Positions 1 to 6,423 of a stretch of DNA of 10,012 nt are shown piece after piece (the first letter of the stretch is position 1; the number at the start of each line of letters is the position of its first letter). Source of the stretch: Acidobacteriota bacterium (GTDB lineage Bacteria; Acidobacteriota; Blastocatellia; Pyrinomonadales; Pyrinomonadaceae); contig CAUJFK010000028.1 of NCBI GenBank assembly GCA_963169175.1, forward strand, positions 1-10,012. Reading direction: 5' to 3'. The notes beneath the pieces were generated by a model. The model worked only from the letters and a program-made list of their open reading frames with translations, did no database searches and had not been told where the DNA came from. A program made the position numbers and the translations under genes.

Positions 1-632
1 GCACGGCTTTTGGGGCCAGGTTCTGCCCAGAAAGTGCCGACCAATTCTATTTTTCCATCACCATTTACATCGAGCGACGTAAGGTTGAGATAGTTCATCT
101 TCCTTGCCGCAGCCGGGCTTACGCCTTGTTTCTCGAACTCACTGCGAACGAGGGCCTCGATCTCGGCACGCTCAACGGACGTCGGCATTCGTCGGACGCC
201 GCTGGCCTTCGGGTCCGGCGCGATATTTGACGCAAGCGCCATTACGTTTCCCTTCAATTTTGCACGAGTGGATGAAAAGGTGACTGAAGCGGTACTTGCG
301 CTGCAATCGGCTTTCGGGTCGGCACTTTTGACCGTAACCTTTCCCGATGCCGCGCCGCCGAATATCAAGGGATACGTTGAACCAACTTTATAATACGACC
401 GATGAAAGGCAGCGATCTTTGCCGGACCGCTTGCATTGTCTATCGCCTGCGTGATCTTCCCTTTTTCCACGTAGCCGATCGGTTCAATGACAGACCCGCC
501 ATTGAGCACGGCAAACACCATCGGCCGCGGCTTTGATGACGCACCCTTCGGTTTTGCCTTCTGGCCAAAGGATGCCGTCACGAGCGCCGCGCAAAACAGC
601 AGCGAGATGCCGCTAAGCAATGAACGATTCAT
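1..632 (-). CDS. Secreted protein of unknown function with a DxNxDG calcium-type loop (3' end outside window)
   Basis: The reading frame is open from an ATG at 632 to the left edge (210 codons seen), so the C-terminus is missing. Residues 1-23 form a typical Sec signal peptide: a short basic start, a hydrophobic core SLLSGISLLFCAALVTA, and a likely cut near SFG-Q. The mature part has no family I can name. Near the visible end is LDVNGDGKIELVG (about residues 187-199), with D188, N190, D192 and E196 spaced as in an EF-hand/dockerin or FG-GAP/VCBS calcium loop. This suggests an extracellular or periplasmic protein with a calcium-binding repeat, and more repeats could lie beyond the edge. The start lies 11 bases after the pruA stop, so it is probably the last visible gene of the def-pruA operon, although no clear Shine-Dalgarno is seen. 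The frame is well supported; the function is unknown. Confidence 0.8.
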   Translation of the reverse strand, partial: MNRSLLSGISLLFCAALVTASFGQKAKPKGASSKPRPMVFAVLNGGSVIEPIGYVEKGKITQAIDNASGPAKIAAFHRSYYKVGSTYPLIFGGAASGKVTVKSADPKADCSASTASVTFSSTRAKLKGNVMALASNIAPDPKASGVRRMPTSVERAEIEALVRSEFEKQGVSPAAARKMNYLNLTSLDVNGDGKIELVGTFWAEPGPKSR

Positions 633-643
633 ATTAGATTTGA

Positions 644-2212
644 TCAAACCCGCTGCGAAACTAACTTGGCCTGCATGAACTGAAGCAGATACTCGCGTCC
701 GCCTGCCTTTGAATCGGTGCCGCTCATATTGAAACCGCCGAACGGGTGAGCACCGACCAGAGCTCCTGTACATTTGCGGTTCAGATATAGATTACCAACA
801 TGAAACTCGTGCCGTGCCCGCTCAAGCCGGCCCTGGTCCGTTGAATATACCGCACCGGTCAGGCCGAATTCAGTATCATTCGCAATCTCGAGCGCGTGTT
901 CGAAATCGCGGGCCTTGATAACGGCGAGCACAGGTGCAAATATCTCTTCCTGCTCGATCGTCGCTCCCGGCTGAACATTCGCGATCACCGTCGGCTGAAT
1001 AAAATAGCCGTTCGTATCATCGCCCGTTCCGCCGATCAGGACCTCGCCGCCTTCCTCCGTGCCCTTCTTAATATAGTTAAGCGTCGTGTCAAAAGAACGC
1101 TTGTTGATGACCGCCGAAACGTTCGTATCTCCCTCTGCAGGCTGGCCGATCCGCAGAGACTCGGTAAGGCTGACCACTTTTTCGACAAGCTCGTCATGAA
1201 CTTTCTCATCAACGATCAGACGTGAACAGGCAGAGCACTTTTGCCCCTGAAAACCGAACGCCGCGGAGACAATTCCCGCAGCCGCCGAATCAATGTCGGC
1301 ATCATCCGTCACAATGATCGCATCCTTGCCGCCCAACTCGGCGACAACACGCTTGATCCATTTTTGTCCGTCACGCGTCTTTGCCGCCTCTTCATTGATG
1401 TGGAGCCCGACACCTTTTGATCCGGTAAACGAAATGAAGCGCGTTTTCGGGTGGGTGACCATCGCTTCGCCGATCGCGGCGCTTCCCGTCAGAAAATTCA
1501 AAACGCCGGGCGGAAGCCCGACCTCTTCGGTGAGCTCGACGAATTTCGCGGCAATGGTAGGCGAATCCGACGATGGCTTCAATACGACCGTGTTTCCCGC
1601 AACGATGGCGGCGACCGACATTCCGGCCATGATCGCAAGCGGAAAATTCCACGGCGGAATGATGGCCCCAACGCCAAGCGGCACGTATTCGAGCCGGTTG
1701 TCCTCGCCGGCGACCTTTGTAAGCGGTTGATGCTCAGACCAACGCAGCATCTCGCGGCCGTAGAATTCAAGAAAGTCGATCGCCTCGGCCGTATCACCGT
1801 CTGCTTCGGCCCAGGTCTTTGAAACTTCATACACCATCACGGCCGAAAATTCGTGCTTTCGCTGCCGCATCAGGTCGGCCATCTTGAACAAATACTCCGC
1901 CCGGGCGGCCGGCGAAACCTTTTTCCATGATTCGAACGCGTGGGATGCCGCGTCGATCGCCTTGTTGACAAGTGAAGTATCAGTATCAGCCTCCGAGAAA
2001 ACACCAACGATCTCGGTTTTATTTGATGGGTTATAGCTTTGAAACTTTTTGCCTAGCTGCAGCTTTTCGCCGCCAATGCGGATCGGATATTCGCGGCCAA
2101 GCTCGCCCTTTACCTTCTCCAGTGCCGCTTCCATTGCGGCGGCATTCTCGGCCACCGAAAAATCGGTGAAAGGTTCATTCTTAAATTCATCCATTACAGG
2201 TTGCGTTTGCAT
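644..2212 (-). CDS. pruA: L-glutamate gamma-semialdehyde (1-pyrroline-5-carboxylate) dehydrogenase
   Basis: This is a cytosolic NAD-dependent aldehyde dehydrogenase that oxidises glutamate gamma-semialdehyde, the open form of pyrroline-5-carboxylate, to glutamate. It is the second step of proline breakdown and also serves arginine/ornithine breakdown. The 522-residue length fits the stand-alone RocA/PruA type, with no proline dehydrogenase domain fused. The ALDH hallmarks are complete: PPWNFPLA with oxyanion Asn189, cofactor-binding Lys212 in VVLKPSS, the SFTGSKGVG dinucleotide loop near 261-269, general base Glu292 in AELGGKD, catalytic Cys326 in GFQGQKCSACSR, and EEIFAPVL near 422-429. GQKCSACSR is characteristic of this subfamily. 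The start at 2212 is supported by GAGGA about 6 bases upstream. The gene sits 9 bases after the small gene at 2222-2440 and 11 bases before the secreted-protein gene, which indicates co-transcription. No proline dehydrogenase gene is visible in the window. Confidence 0.97.
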   Translation of the reverse strand: MQTQPVMDEFKNEPFTDFSVAENAAAMEAALEKVKGELGREYPIRIGGEKLQLGKKFQSYNPSNKTEIVGVFSEADTDTSLVNKAIDAASHAFESWKKVSPAARAEYLFKMADLMRQRKHEFSAVMVYEVSKTWAEADGDTAEAIDFLEFYGREMLRWSEHQPLTKVAGEDNRLEYVPLGVGAIIPPWNFPLAIMAGMSVAAIVAGNTVVLKPSSDSPTIAAKFVELTEEVGLPPGVLNFLTGSAAIGEAMVTHPKTRFISFTGSKGVGLHINEEAAKTRDGQKWIKRVVAELGGKDAIIVTDDADIDSAAAGIVSAAFGFQGQKCSACSRLIVDEKVHDELVEKVVSLTESLRIGQPAEGDTNVSAVINKRSFDTTLNYIKKGTEEGGEVLIGGTGDDTNGYFIQPTVIANVQPGATIEQEEIFAPVLAVIKARDFEHALEIANDTEFGLTGAVYSTDQGRLERARHEFHVGNLYLNRKCTGALVGAHPFGGFNMSGTDSKAGGREYLLQFMQAKLVSQRV

Positions 2213-2221
2213 AACTTTCCT

Positions 2222-2440
2222 CTATCTATATTGTTGTTGCTTGAGCTCGTTCAGCTCCCATTCGTCAAGAAGTTCAGGCATCACAGGCTCTGATTCCTGC
2301 TGCCACCCGAGAACAAACCGCGGCTCCTGCGTATCGCTTAGGTGCTTGACGTAGCTGAGAATAAGCTTCCATCCCGCAAGAAGATACAGATTGAGTTCGC
2401 GAATCGAACGAACCTCTGTTGTCAGCCTGGTTTCTTCCAT
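2222..2440 (-). CDS. Small uncharacterised protein between def and pruA
   Basis: This 72-residue protein has no signal peptide or membrane segment and is acidic towards the C-terminus (PELLDEWELNELKQQQ). The core SIRELNLYLLAGWKLI followed by PRFVLGWQ resembles a widespread small-protein pattern, 'VNxxLxxGWxLL ... xLGR/W', of unknown function; that likeness is from memory and not a confirmed family assignment. Three in-frame ATGs (2452, 2446, 2440) are possible. I prefer 2440 because GGGA sits about 6 bases upstream of it. The ATG at 2446 forms an ATGA overlap with the def stop codon. In either case translation is probably coupled to def. The end lies 9 bases before pruA. The tight packing and the coherent protein sequence argue for a real gene. 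A cytosolic role is likely but otherwise unknown. Confidence 0.75.
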   Translation of the reverse strand: MEETRLTTEVRSIRELNLYLLAGWKLILSYVKHLSDTQEPRFVLGWQQESEPVMPELLDEWELNELKQQQYR

Positions 2441-2442
2441 AC

Positions 2443-2964
2443 TCATTCCCATTTACCGGTCTTCTTTAATTGTCTTATCTTTCGCTTTGCCATCTCACGC
2501 TTTAGAACGGTCATTCTGTCAAGAAACACGATCCCATCGCAATGGTCGGTCTCATGAAGCACGCATCGGGCCGCCATGCCTTCCAGGTCCAGTTCAAAAT
2601 CATTGCCGGCCACATCCTGCGCTCGAACGATCACCCTCATTTCACGCCTTACACTTTGATAAAGCCCGGGAAACGAGAGACATCCTTCATCACCAACCTG
2701 CTCGCCTTCAACCCTGACTATTTCGGGATTGACGAAAACCAGCTTGTTCGGCTCGCCGTTTTCGAGTGGTACGTCCATCACAAAGAACCGCTCCGATAAT
2801 CCCACTTGTGGAGCTGCCAGCCCGACCCCGCCGGCGGCGTACATTGTTTCAAACATGTCTTCGACAGTGTGGCCGAGGCCGTTGGCGAAAGCGGCACTGT
2901 CCACTGGCTTCCCAACAGTCAGAAGTATCGGCTCAGGATAATGCACTATCTTCAGCGGAGGCAT
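2443..2964 (-). CDS. def: Peptide deformylase
   Basis: The enzyme removes the N-formyl group from the initiator methionine of nascent proteins and is a cytosolic Fe(II)/Zn metallohydrolase. At 173 residues it has the usual length. All three family motifs are intact: motif I GVGLAAPQVG with Gln53, motif II EGCLSFPG with metal ligand Cys95, and motif III LHETDHCDG with ligands His137 and His141 and catalytic Glu138. The C-terminal tail is rich in Lys/Arg (MTVLKREMAKRKIRQLKKTGKWE), as is common. I see no Shine-Dalgarno before the ATG at 2964, but MPPLKIVHYPEPIL is a typical deformylase N-terminus, so the start is sound. The usual neighbour fmt is absent. The stop codon overlaps the upstream candidate starts of the following 72-aa gene, which is followed by pruA. 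The 89-base gap from the heme-protein gene upstream leaves it unclear whether that gene belongs to the same transcript. Confidence 0.97.
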   Translation of the reverse strand: MPPLKIVHYPEPILLTVGKPVDSAAFANGLGHTVEDMFETMYAAGGVGLAAPQVGLSERFFVMDVPLENGEPNKLVFVNPEIVRVEGEQVGDEGCLSFPGLYQSVRREMRVIVRAQDVAGNDFELDLEGMAARCVLHETDHCDGIVFLDRMTVLKREMAKRKIRQLKKTGKWE

Positions 2965-3053
2965 AAGGGATAGTTTATCTCAAAACCGCCGATCGTGTAA
3001 CCTGACATTCGCCAGCCCTGCCTCTTATTTCGGCGGACGATCCGTCGAGGACA

Positions 3054-3524
3054 CTATTCGACGGTTATCTTCGCCCTTTCAGCCTTTGCCCAGTCACAGA
3101 GCATTCGCGATTGCTCTGGTGCGAGGGCGGCGTCTCGGTGCAACCACAAATAGGAGTTAAGCGGCATCTCTCCGCTCTCAACGTGTTCGCATATTTCCTC
3201 AAGCTTATGTGCCTTCTTCTTCGCTGTGTACGTATTCCATTCGCTAAAATTCAATTCTCCGCGGCCCTCATTGATGTGATCAGAGAGCCACCACGATACG
3301 GGTGCGATCTGCGTGTACCAGGGATGTATCGTCTTATTCGAATGACAGTCGTTGCACGACCGGGCAAGGACCATTTGGACACCGGCCGGAACGTTCGCTG
3401 ACTCTTCGATCGTCTGGCCCGGCACTATCGGCGGGTTGGAAAACGTCGGACGGAAAAACTGGATAACCAAAAAGGCCCCGGCCAAGACCAAGAGTGTGAT
3501 CTTAAGGACTTTGTTCATATTCAT
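3054..3524 (-). CDS. Membrane-anchored c-type heme-binding domain protein
   Basis: From the chosen ATG at 3524 the protein has 156 residues. A hydrophobic segment at about residues 6-24 (LKITLLVLAGAFLVIQFF) acts as a signal anchor and places the rest outside the cytoplasmic membrane. A single CNDCH heme c motif follows (Cys57, Cys60, His61). The segment SGEMPLNSYLWLH offers Met120 as a possible second axial ligand, and the conserved-looking EQSRMLCDWA lies near the end. The layout matches the Haem_bd (PF14376-type) small cytochrome-like proteins, whose exact electron-transfer role is poorly known. A longer frame starts at 3587, but that ATG lies inside a palindrome and its extra residues (MYAKHLCVHI...) do not look like a signal sequence, so I rejected it; 3518 is an equally possible start. 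The gene is divergent from the sterol desaturase family gene. Confidence 0.85.
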   Translation of the reverse strand: MNMNKVLKITLLVLAGAFLVIQFFRPTFSNPPIVPGQTIEESANVPAGVQMVLARSCNDCHSNKTIHPWYTQIAPVSWWLSDHINEGRGELNFSEWNTYTAKKKAHKLEEICEHVESGEMPLNSYLWLHRDAALAPEQSRMLCDWAKAERAKITVE

Positions 3525-3560
3525 TGAGCGCTTTATTAATGGGCGGCACGTGTCTAAAAT

Positions 3561-3587
3561 ATGTACGCAAAGATGTTTTGCGTACAT
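3561..3587. promoter_or_regulatory. Perfect 11-bp inverted repeat, putative operator in divergent promoter region
   Basis: ATGTACGCAAA (3561-3571) and TTTGCGTACAT (3577-3587) are exact reverse complements separated by GATGT. The site lies 37 bases upstream of the heme-protein ATG (3524) and 81 bases upstream of the desaturase ATG (3669), in the only stretch that can hold both promoters. The size and symmetry fit a dimeric regulator site. A weak sigma-70-like pair for the desaturase direction, TTGTGA (3593-3598) and TAAGAA (3617-3622) with an 18-base spacer, lies immediately beyond it. No T-run follows on either strand, so a terminator is unlikely. The regulator is unknown. Confidence 0.5.
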
Positions 3588-3668
3588 CTTACTTGTGATG
3601 GCCCGTCATGTCCAGATAAGAATGTTTGTCAAAAGGCGGGCCTTTCGGCAGCAAGTTCGGCACGAAAT

Positions 3669-4496
3669 ATGTTCAATCCCGTCGTTATTGCCATACCGTT
3701 GTTTGCCGCGGCCATAGCGCTTGAGGCTTGGTGGACGGGGCGGAACGCGATCGGCCCGTATAATAAGAAGGACGCATGGAATAACATTCTGATCGGTTTT
3801 GTCAGTGTCGGTTTTGGGTTTTTGTTCGGACTATTCATCGCCCTGATCTATGAAACGGCATATCAGATGGCCCCATACAAATTTCCGGCTGACGCATGGT
3901 GGTCCTGGGCCATGCTATTCTTTGTCGATGACCTGGCTTACTATTGGTTCCATCGCATTAGCCATGAAGTAAGGCTGTTTTGGAATTTTCATGTCGTTCA
4001 TCATTCCAGCGAAGAATACAACTTGAGCGTTGCGGTTCGACAAAGTTGGTTTAGCGGGCTGCTGCACTGGATCTTTTATTTACCGCTGATGCTGATGGGC
4101 TTCGCTCCGTGGATGTTCGTTCTGATGCACGGGTTTAACTTGATCTACCAATTCTGGATACATACAAAATTGATAGGTCGTCTTGGCCCGTTTGAATGGT
4201 TCTTGAACACGCCGTCGCATCATCGGGTCCATCATGGCGTGAATGAGATCTATCTCGATAAGAATTACGCGGGAGTCCTGATCATTTGGGATAGGATGTT
4301 CGGAACATTTGTGAACGAGACTGAAGAGCCGAGATATGGCATCATAAAGCCCGTCGAGAGTTTTAATTCGGTCTGGATCAACACGCACGCCTGGGTTGAA
4401 ATGTGGCAGGCTATGCGCGAACGAAGATCCCTGCGGTCTAAACTACGATGTGTTTTCGGCCCGCCGGGCACGGTGAATGGTCCGCTCGGAACTTGA
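3669..4496 (+). CDS. Sterol desaturase / fatty acid hydroxylase superfamily protein
   Basis: This is a 275-residue integral membrane di-iron oxygenase-like protein. Hydrophobic segments lie at about 5-20, 40-62, 78-92 and 128-160. The histidine clusters that bind the di-iron centre are present in family order: HRISH (His95, His99), HVVHH (His108, His111, His112), His165 in WIHTKL, and HHRVHH (His184, 185, 188, 189). The family hydroxylates, desaturates or cleaves lipid substrates such as sterols, fatty acids and alkylglycerols; the substrate here cannot be told from sequence. The pattern recalls the alkylglycerol monooxygenase/C-5 sterol desaturase branch. The start at 3669 (MFNPVVIAIPLF) is preferred over an in-frame ATG at 3561, because that one lies in the palindrome and adds a Cys-rich stretch with no family look. 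No clear Shine-Dalgarno is seen. The gene is divergent from the heme-binding protein, a possible electron-transfer partner (inference). Confidence 0.93.
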   Translation: MFNPVVIAIPLFAAAIALEAWWTGRNAIGPYNKKDAWNNILIGFVSVGFGFLFGLFIALIYETAYQMAPYKFPADAWWSWAMLFFVDDLAYYWFHRISHEVRLFWNFHVVHHSSEEYNLSVAVRQSWFSGLLHWIFYLPLMLMGFAPWMFVLMHGFNLIYQFWIHTKLIGRLGPFEWFLNTPSHHRVHHGVNEIYLDKNYAGVLIIWDRMFGTFVNETEEPRYGIIKPVESFNSVWINTHAWVEMWQAMRERRSLRSKLRCVFGPPGTVNGPLGT

Positions 4497-4543
4497 AACA
4501 ATTAGTGAACGAACTAAACTTACATTTATCTTTCCCAAACCAA

Positions 4544-5272
4544 ATGAAGAGGCGCATATTATTGTCGATCGGATCTCTCCTTGTCCTCTGTGCGTCCATC
4601 CAGGCACAGAGCGTTATCGTCACACCGAAGAAGACAGTTTACAAGCGGCCGAGGCCGGTCTCTCAATATAAAAAATCATTAAACATAACCTATCCAACGA
4701 TAAAAGCCGCAACACCCGAGCTGTCACGGAAGATAGAATCCGCGATCAGTTATGAAACTATTCTTAACCTTGACGTTCGCGAAGAGCTCAACGAAGTGCA
4801 ATGGCTCGAAGAGGCGGACTATACGGTTGACTACAATCAACGCGGGATACTTGTGATCACTTTATCTATGAACGGATCGGCGGCCTATCCCGACGGCAGC
4901 TCGCAAACTGTCGTTATAGATATTAAGAACGGCAATCGAATTACGGCGGCAGCATTCGATAACGCAAGCGGACTTGTAGAGCTGGTAAGAAAAAAACAAA
5001 GAGTAGAGATCAAGGCGGCGATCGAGGAGATAAAAAAAGATCCGGATATGGGCGGATCAGATCCTTCGGACCTATTTTCAGAAAAAAGTTTTTCAATGAA
5101 TGATGTCGATCACTTTGCGCTCAATGCGAATGGGATCACTTTCATTTATGATTACGAATTTCCGCATGTCATCGAAGCGCTTGAACCCGAAGGGCGATAT
5201 GCATTCACATGGAAGGAGATCGCGAACTTTATAAAACCAAGCGGACCGCTCGCGCGATTTGTGTCGAAATAA
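4544..5272 (+). CDS. Secreted protein, weakly DUF3298/RsiV-like
   Basis: The 242-residue protein begins with a clear Sec signal peptide, MKRRILLSIGSLLVLCASIQA, cut before QS. The mature part has the order seen in DUF3298/RsiV-type domains: a YPTI...ELSRKIESAI helix, a strand-rich TVDYNQRGILVITLSMNGSA, then a VIDIKNGNRITAAAFDN segment ('flat type of input: strand, K/N-G, I/L-T, F'), and near the end GITFIYDYEFPHVIEALEPEGRYAFTWKEI. That family comprises extracytoplasmic proteins, some of them anti-sigma factors, but no cytoplasmic or transmembrane anti-sigma part exists here. I therefore infer only a periplasmic/extracellular protein of unknown function. A longer frame begins at 4448 inside the desaturase gene; 4544 is chosen because the signal peptide starts there. 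The next gene follows after 8 bases, so the two are likely co-transcribed. No Shine-Dalgarno is visible. Confidence 0.8.
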   Translation: MKRRILLSIGSLLVLCASIQAQSVIVTPKKTVYKRPRPVSQYKKSLNITYPTIKAATPELSRKIESAISYETILNLDVREELNEVQWLEEADYTVDYNQRGILVITLSMNGSAAYPDGSSQTVVIDIKNGNRITAAAFDNASGLVELVRKKQRVEIKAAIEEIKKDPDMGGSDPSDLFSEKSFSMNDVDHFALNANGITFIYDYEFPHVIEALEPEGRYAFTWKEIANFIKPSGPLARFVSK

Positions 5273-5280
5273 ATTTACAT

Positions 5281-5685
5281 ATGCTGAACAGAAAGATAAG
5301 AGTACTTGTCGCAAAACCCGGCCTCGACGGTCACGATCGCGGCGCAAAAGTTATCGCCCGCGCGCTGCGTGATGCAGGTATGGAGGTGATATATACAGGG
5401 CTTCGGCAAACACCGGAGATGATAGCGACTGCTGCGCTGCAGGAAGATGTGGACGCCGTCGGCATCTCTATCTTGAGCGGAGCTCATCGCACCTTGTGTC
5501 CGCGCATCGTAGATCTACTTCATCAAAATGGAATGACCGACACACTCGTTCTTGTCGGCGGGATCGTTCCTGATGAAGACATCGCCGATCTAAAAAAGAT
5601 CGGTGTCTCTGAGGTGTTTCTTCCCGGTACTTCGACAGAAGATATTGTCACGTTCATCAACGCAAACATTCGCGCGCAAAACTAG
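5281..5685 (+). CDS. Methylmalonyl-CoA mutase, stand-alone cobalamin-binding (small/C-terminal) subunit
   Basis: This 134-residue cytosolic protein consists only of the B12-binding Rossmann-like domain. KPGLDGHDRGAK carries the DxHxxG signature, with His18 as the lower ligand of cobalt. SILSGAH (second loop) and VLVGGIVPDEDIADL plus VFLPGTS (the GG loop and end of the domain) complete the fold. In the two-chain form of methylmalonyl-CoA mutase it pairs with a separate catalytic TIM-barrel subunit to interconvert (R)-methylmalonyl-CoA and succinyl-CoA, feeding propionate and branched-chain amino acid carbon into the TCA cycle. The catalytic subunit is not in this window. The ATG at 5281 is chosen over an in-frame ATG at 5209, which would overlap the previous gene and add unrelated residues; no Shine-Dalgarno is evident, so coupling to the gene 8 bases upstream is likely. 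Confusion with other B12-domain mutases (e.g. isobutyryl-CoA mutase) cannot be excluded. Confidence 0.93.
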   Translation: MLNRKIRVLVAKPGLDGHDRGAKVIARALRDAGMEVIYTGLRQTPEMIATAALQEDVDAVGISILSGAHRTLCPRIVDLLHQNGMTDTLVLVGGIVPDEDIADLKKIGVSEVFLPGTSTEDIVTFINANIRAQN

Positions 5686-5763
5686 CGAAAAAAAAACAAA
5701 AAAACTTATCGAAGCTTTGCAAAATTGTAGTAATCATTTCTGCAATATGTTATTGTGCGCTTA

Positions 5764-5784
5764 CAAGATTTATTTTAAATCTTG
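5764..5784. promoter_or_regulatory. AT-rich 8-bp inverted repeat upstream of the H1-like gene
   Basis: CAAGATTT (5764-5771) and AAATCTTG (5777-5784) are perfect complements with a 5-base ATTTT loop. The gene-free stretch 5686-5940 also opens with an A-rich run just after the preceding stop. No U-tract follows the hairpin, so it is a poor terminator; an operator is equally plausible. The rest of the stretch shows only the second inverted repeat at 5851-5871, a good Shine-Dalgarno at its end and no convincing promoter. Confidence 0.3.
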
Positions 5785-5850
5785 ATCGTGTTCGATGTCA
5801 GACTAAAAACGTGCGAGACAAACGAACGAAAATCCAATTAACAATTCAGA

Positions 5851-5871
5851 AACGAATGCAGTCGATTCGTT
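5851..5871. promoter_or_regulatory. 7-bp inverted repeat in the leader of the H1-like gene
   Basis: AACGAAT (5851-5857) and ATTCGTT (5865-5871) are perfect complements around a 7-base loop, 70 bases upstream of the ATG at 5941. It could be an operator or a 5' UTR hairpin. This is weak evidence because short AT-rich repeats of this kind arise by chance. Confidence 0.25.
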
Positions 5872-5940
5872 AAGAGCCGACCTAACGGTTGCGCTCAAGA
5901 ACAAGAGGGTAAGACCGGAAACAATTCCATTTGGAGGAAC

Positions 5941-6384
5941 ATGTCAGCTAAGAAAAAAGTTATGGAAACAAAAACCTCATTTGTAGATGCGAGCGCTTCG
6001 CTCACTAGTGTTGCCGATGTCGCCGCGATGGCGGTGAAGAAAGCGGCGGCGAAACCGGCAGCGAAAAAAACTGCTGCTAAACCTGCGGCAAAGAAAGCTG
6101 CGGCGAAACCCGCGGCAAAAAAAGCTGCGGCAAAGTCGGCGGCGAAACCAGCGGCGAAAAAGGCAGCGGCTAAACCTGCAGCAAAGAAAGCTGCGGCAAA
6201 ACCAGCTGCGAAAAAGACTGCGGCGAAACCGGCTGCAAAGAAAGCAGCTGCTAAACCGGCTGCGAAGAAGGCAGCTCCGAAAAAGCCGGCTGCTAAGAAG
6301 TCGGCAGCAGCCAAATCGACGGCAAGGCCGGCGGCAAAGGCTGCTAAAAAGCCAGCTGCCAAGTCGGCCGCTAAGAAAAAATAA
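5941..6384 (+). CDS. Histone H1-like Ala/Lys/Pro-repeat protein
   Basis: The protein has 147 residues. The first ~31 (MSAKKKVMETKTSF... up to AAMA) are mixed; the rest is nearly all Ala, Lys and Pro. Eight nine-residue units of the type AAAKPAAKK, with some starting TAAK and one 13-residue variant containing AAAKSAAKP, run from residue 35 to 110. A degenerate tail follows with Ser, Thr and Arg (AAPKKPAAKKSAAAKSTARP...). The composition matches the C-terminal tail of eukaryotic H1 and bacterial H1-like proteins (the Hc1/BpH1/AlgP type). Such proteins bind and condense DNA non-specifically, so I infer a nucleoid role. No globular winged-helix domain is present. The start is secure, since TTGGAGGAAC places a strong Shine-Dalgarno 5-6 bases before the ATG. 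The gene stands alone between a 255-base leader region and an intrinsic terminator. Antisense frames across it are artefacts of the repeat. Confidence 0.88.
   Translation: MSAKKKVMETKTSFVDASASLTSVADVAAMAVKKAAAKPAAKKTAAKPAAKKAAAKPAAKKAAAKSAAKPAAKKAAAKPAAKKAAAKPAAKKTAAKPAAKKAAAKPAAKKAAPKKPAAKKSAAAKSTARPAAKAAKKPAAKSAAKKK
6043..6270 (+). repeat. Tandem coding repeat: eight AAAKPAAKK units (about 27 bp each)
   Basis: The DNA encodes eight tandem nine-residue units, one of them extended to 13 residues. Codons vary between units (gcg/gct/gca, aaa/aag, ccg/cct/cca), so selection on the amino acids rather than very recent DNA slippage is the simplest reading. The number of copies is likely to differ among relatives. 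Confidence 0.85.
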
Positions 6385-6391
6385 CCCTGAC

Positions 6392-6423
6392 GCGGCGTCG
6401 CAGAAATTCGGCGCCGCTTTTTT
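6392..6423 (+). terminator. Intrinsic terminator of the H1-like gene
   Basis: GCGGCGTCG (6392-6400) pairs with CGGCGCCGC (6409-6417), 9 bp with one G-U pair and an 8-base loop, and is followed directly by six T (6418-6423). It starts 8 bases after the stop codon at 6384. This is a textbook rho-independent terminator. Confidence 0.92.

Noticed and set aside
1293..1822. Plus-strand frames of 123-145 residues opposite pruA.
   Set aside because: They are shadows of a fully intact aldehyde dehydrogenase frame on the minus strand.
3042..3064. 7-bp inverted repeat CCGTCGA/TCGACGG overlapping the stop codon of the heme-binding gene, considered as a terminator.
   Set aside because: No T-run follows on the minus strand and the stop codon lies in the loop; probably chance.
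3561..3668. N-terminal extension of the desaturase gene from the ATG at 3561.
   Set aside because: The start is inside the palindrome, the added residues are Cys-rich and polar, and MFNPVVIAIPLF at 3669 is a natural membrane-protein start.
5941..6384. CRISPR-like regularity of the repeats in this region.
   Set aside because: Units are about 27 bp, contiguous without spacers, and encode AAAKPAAKK in frame.
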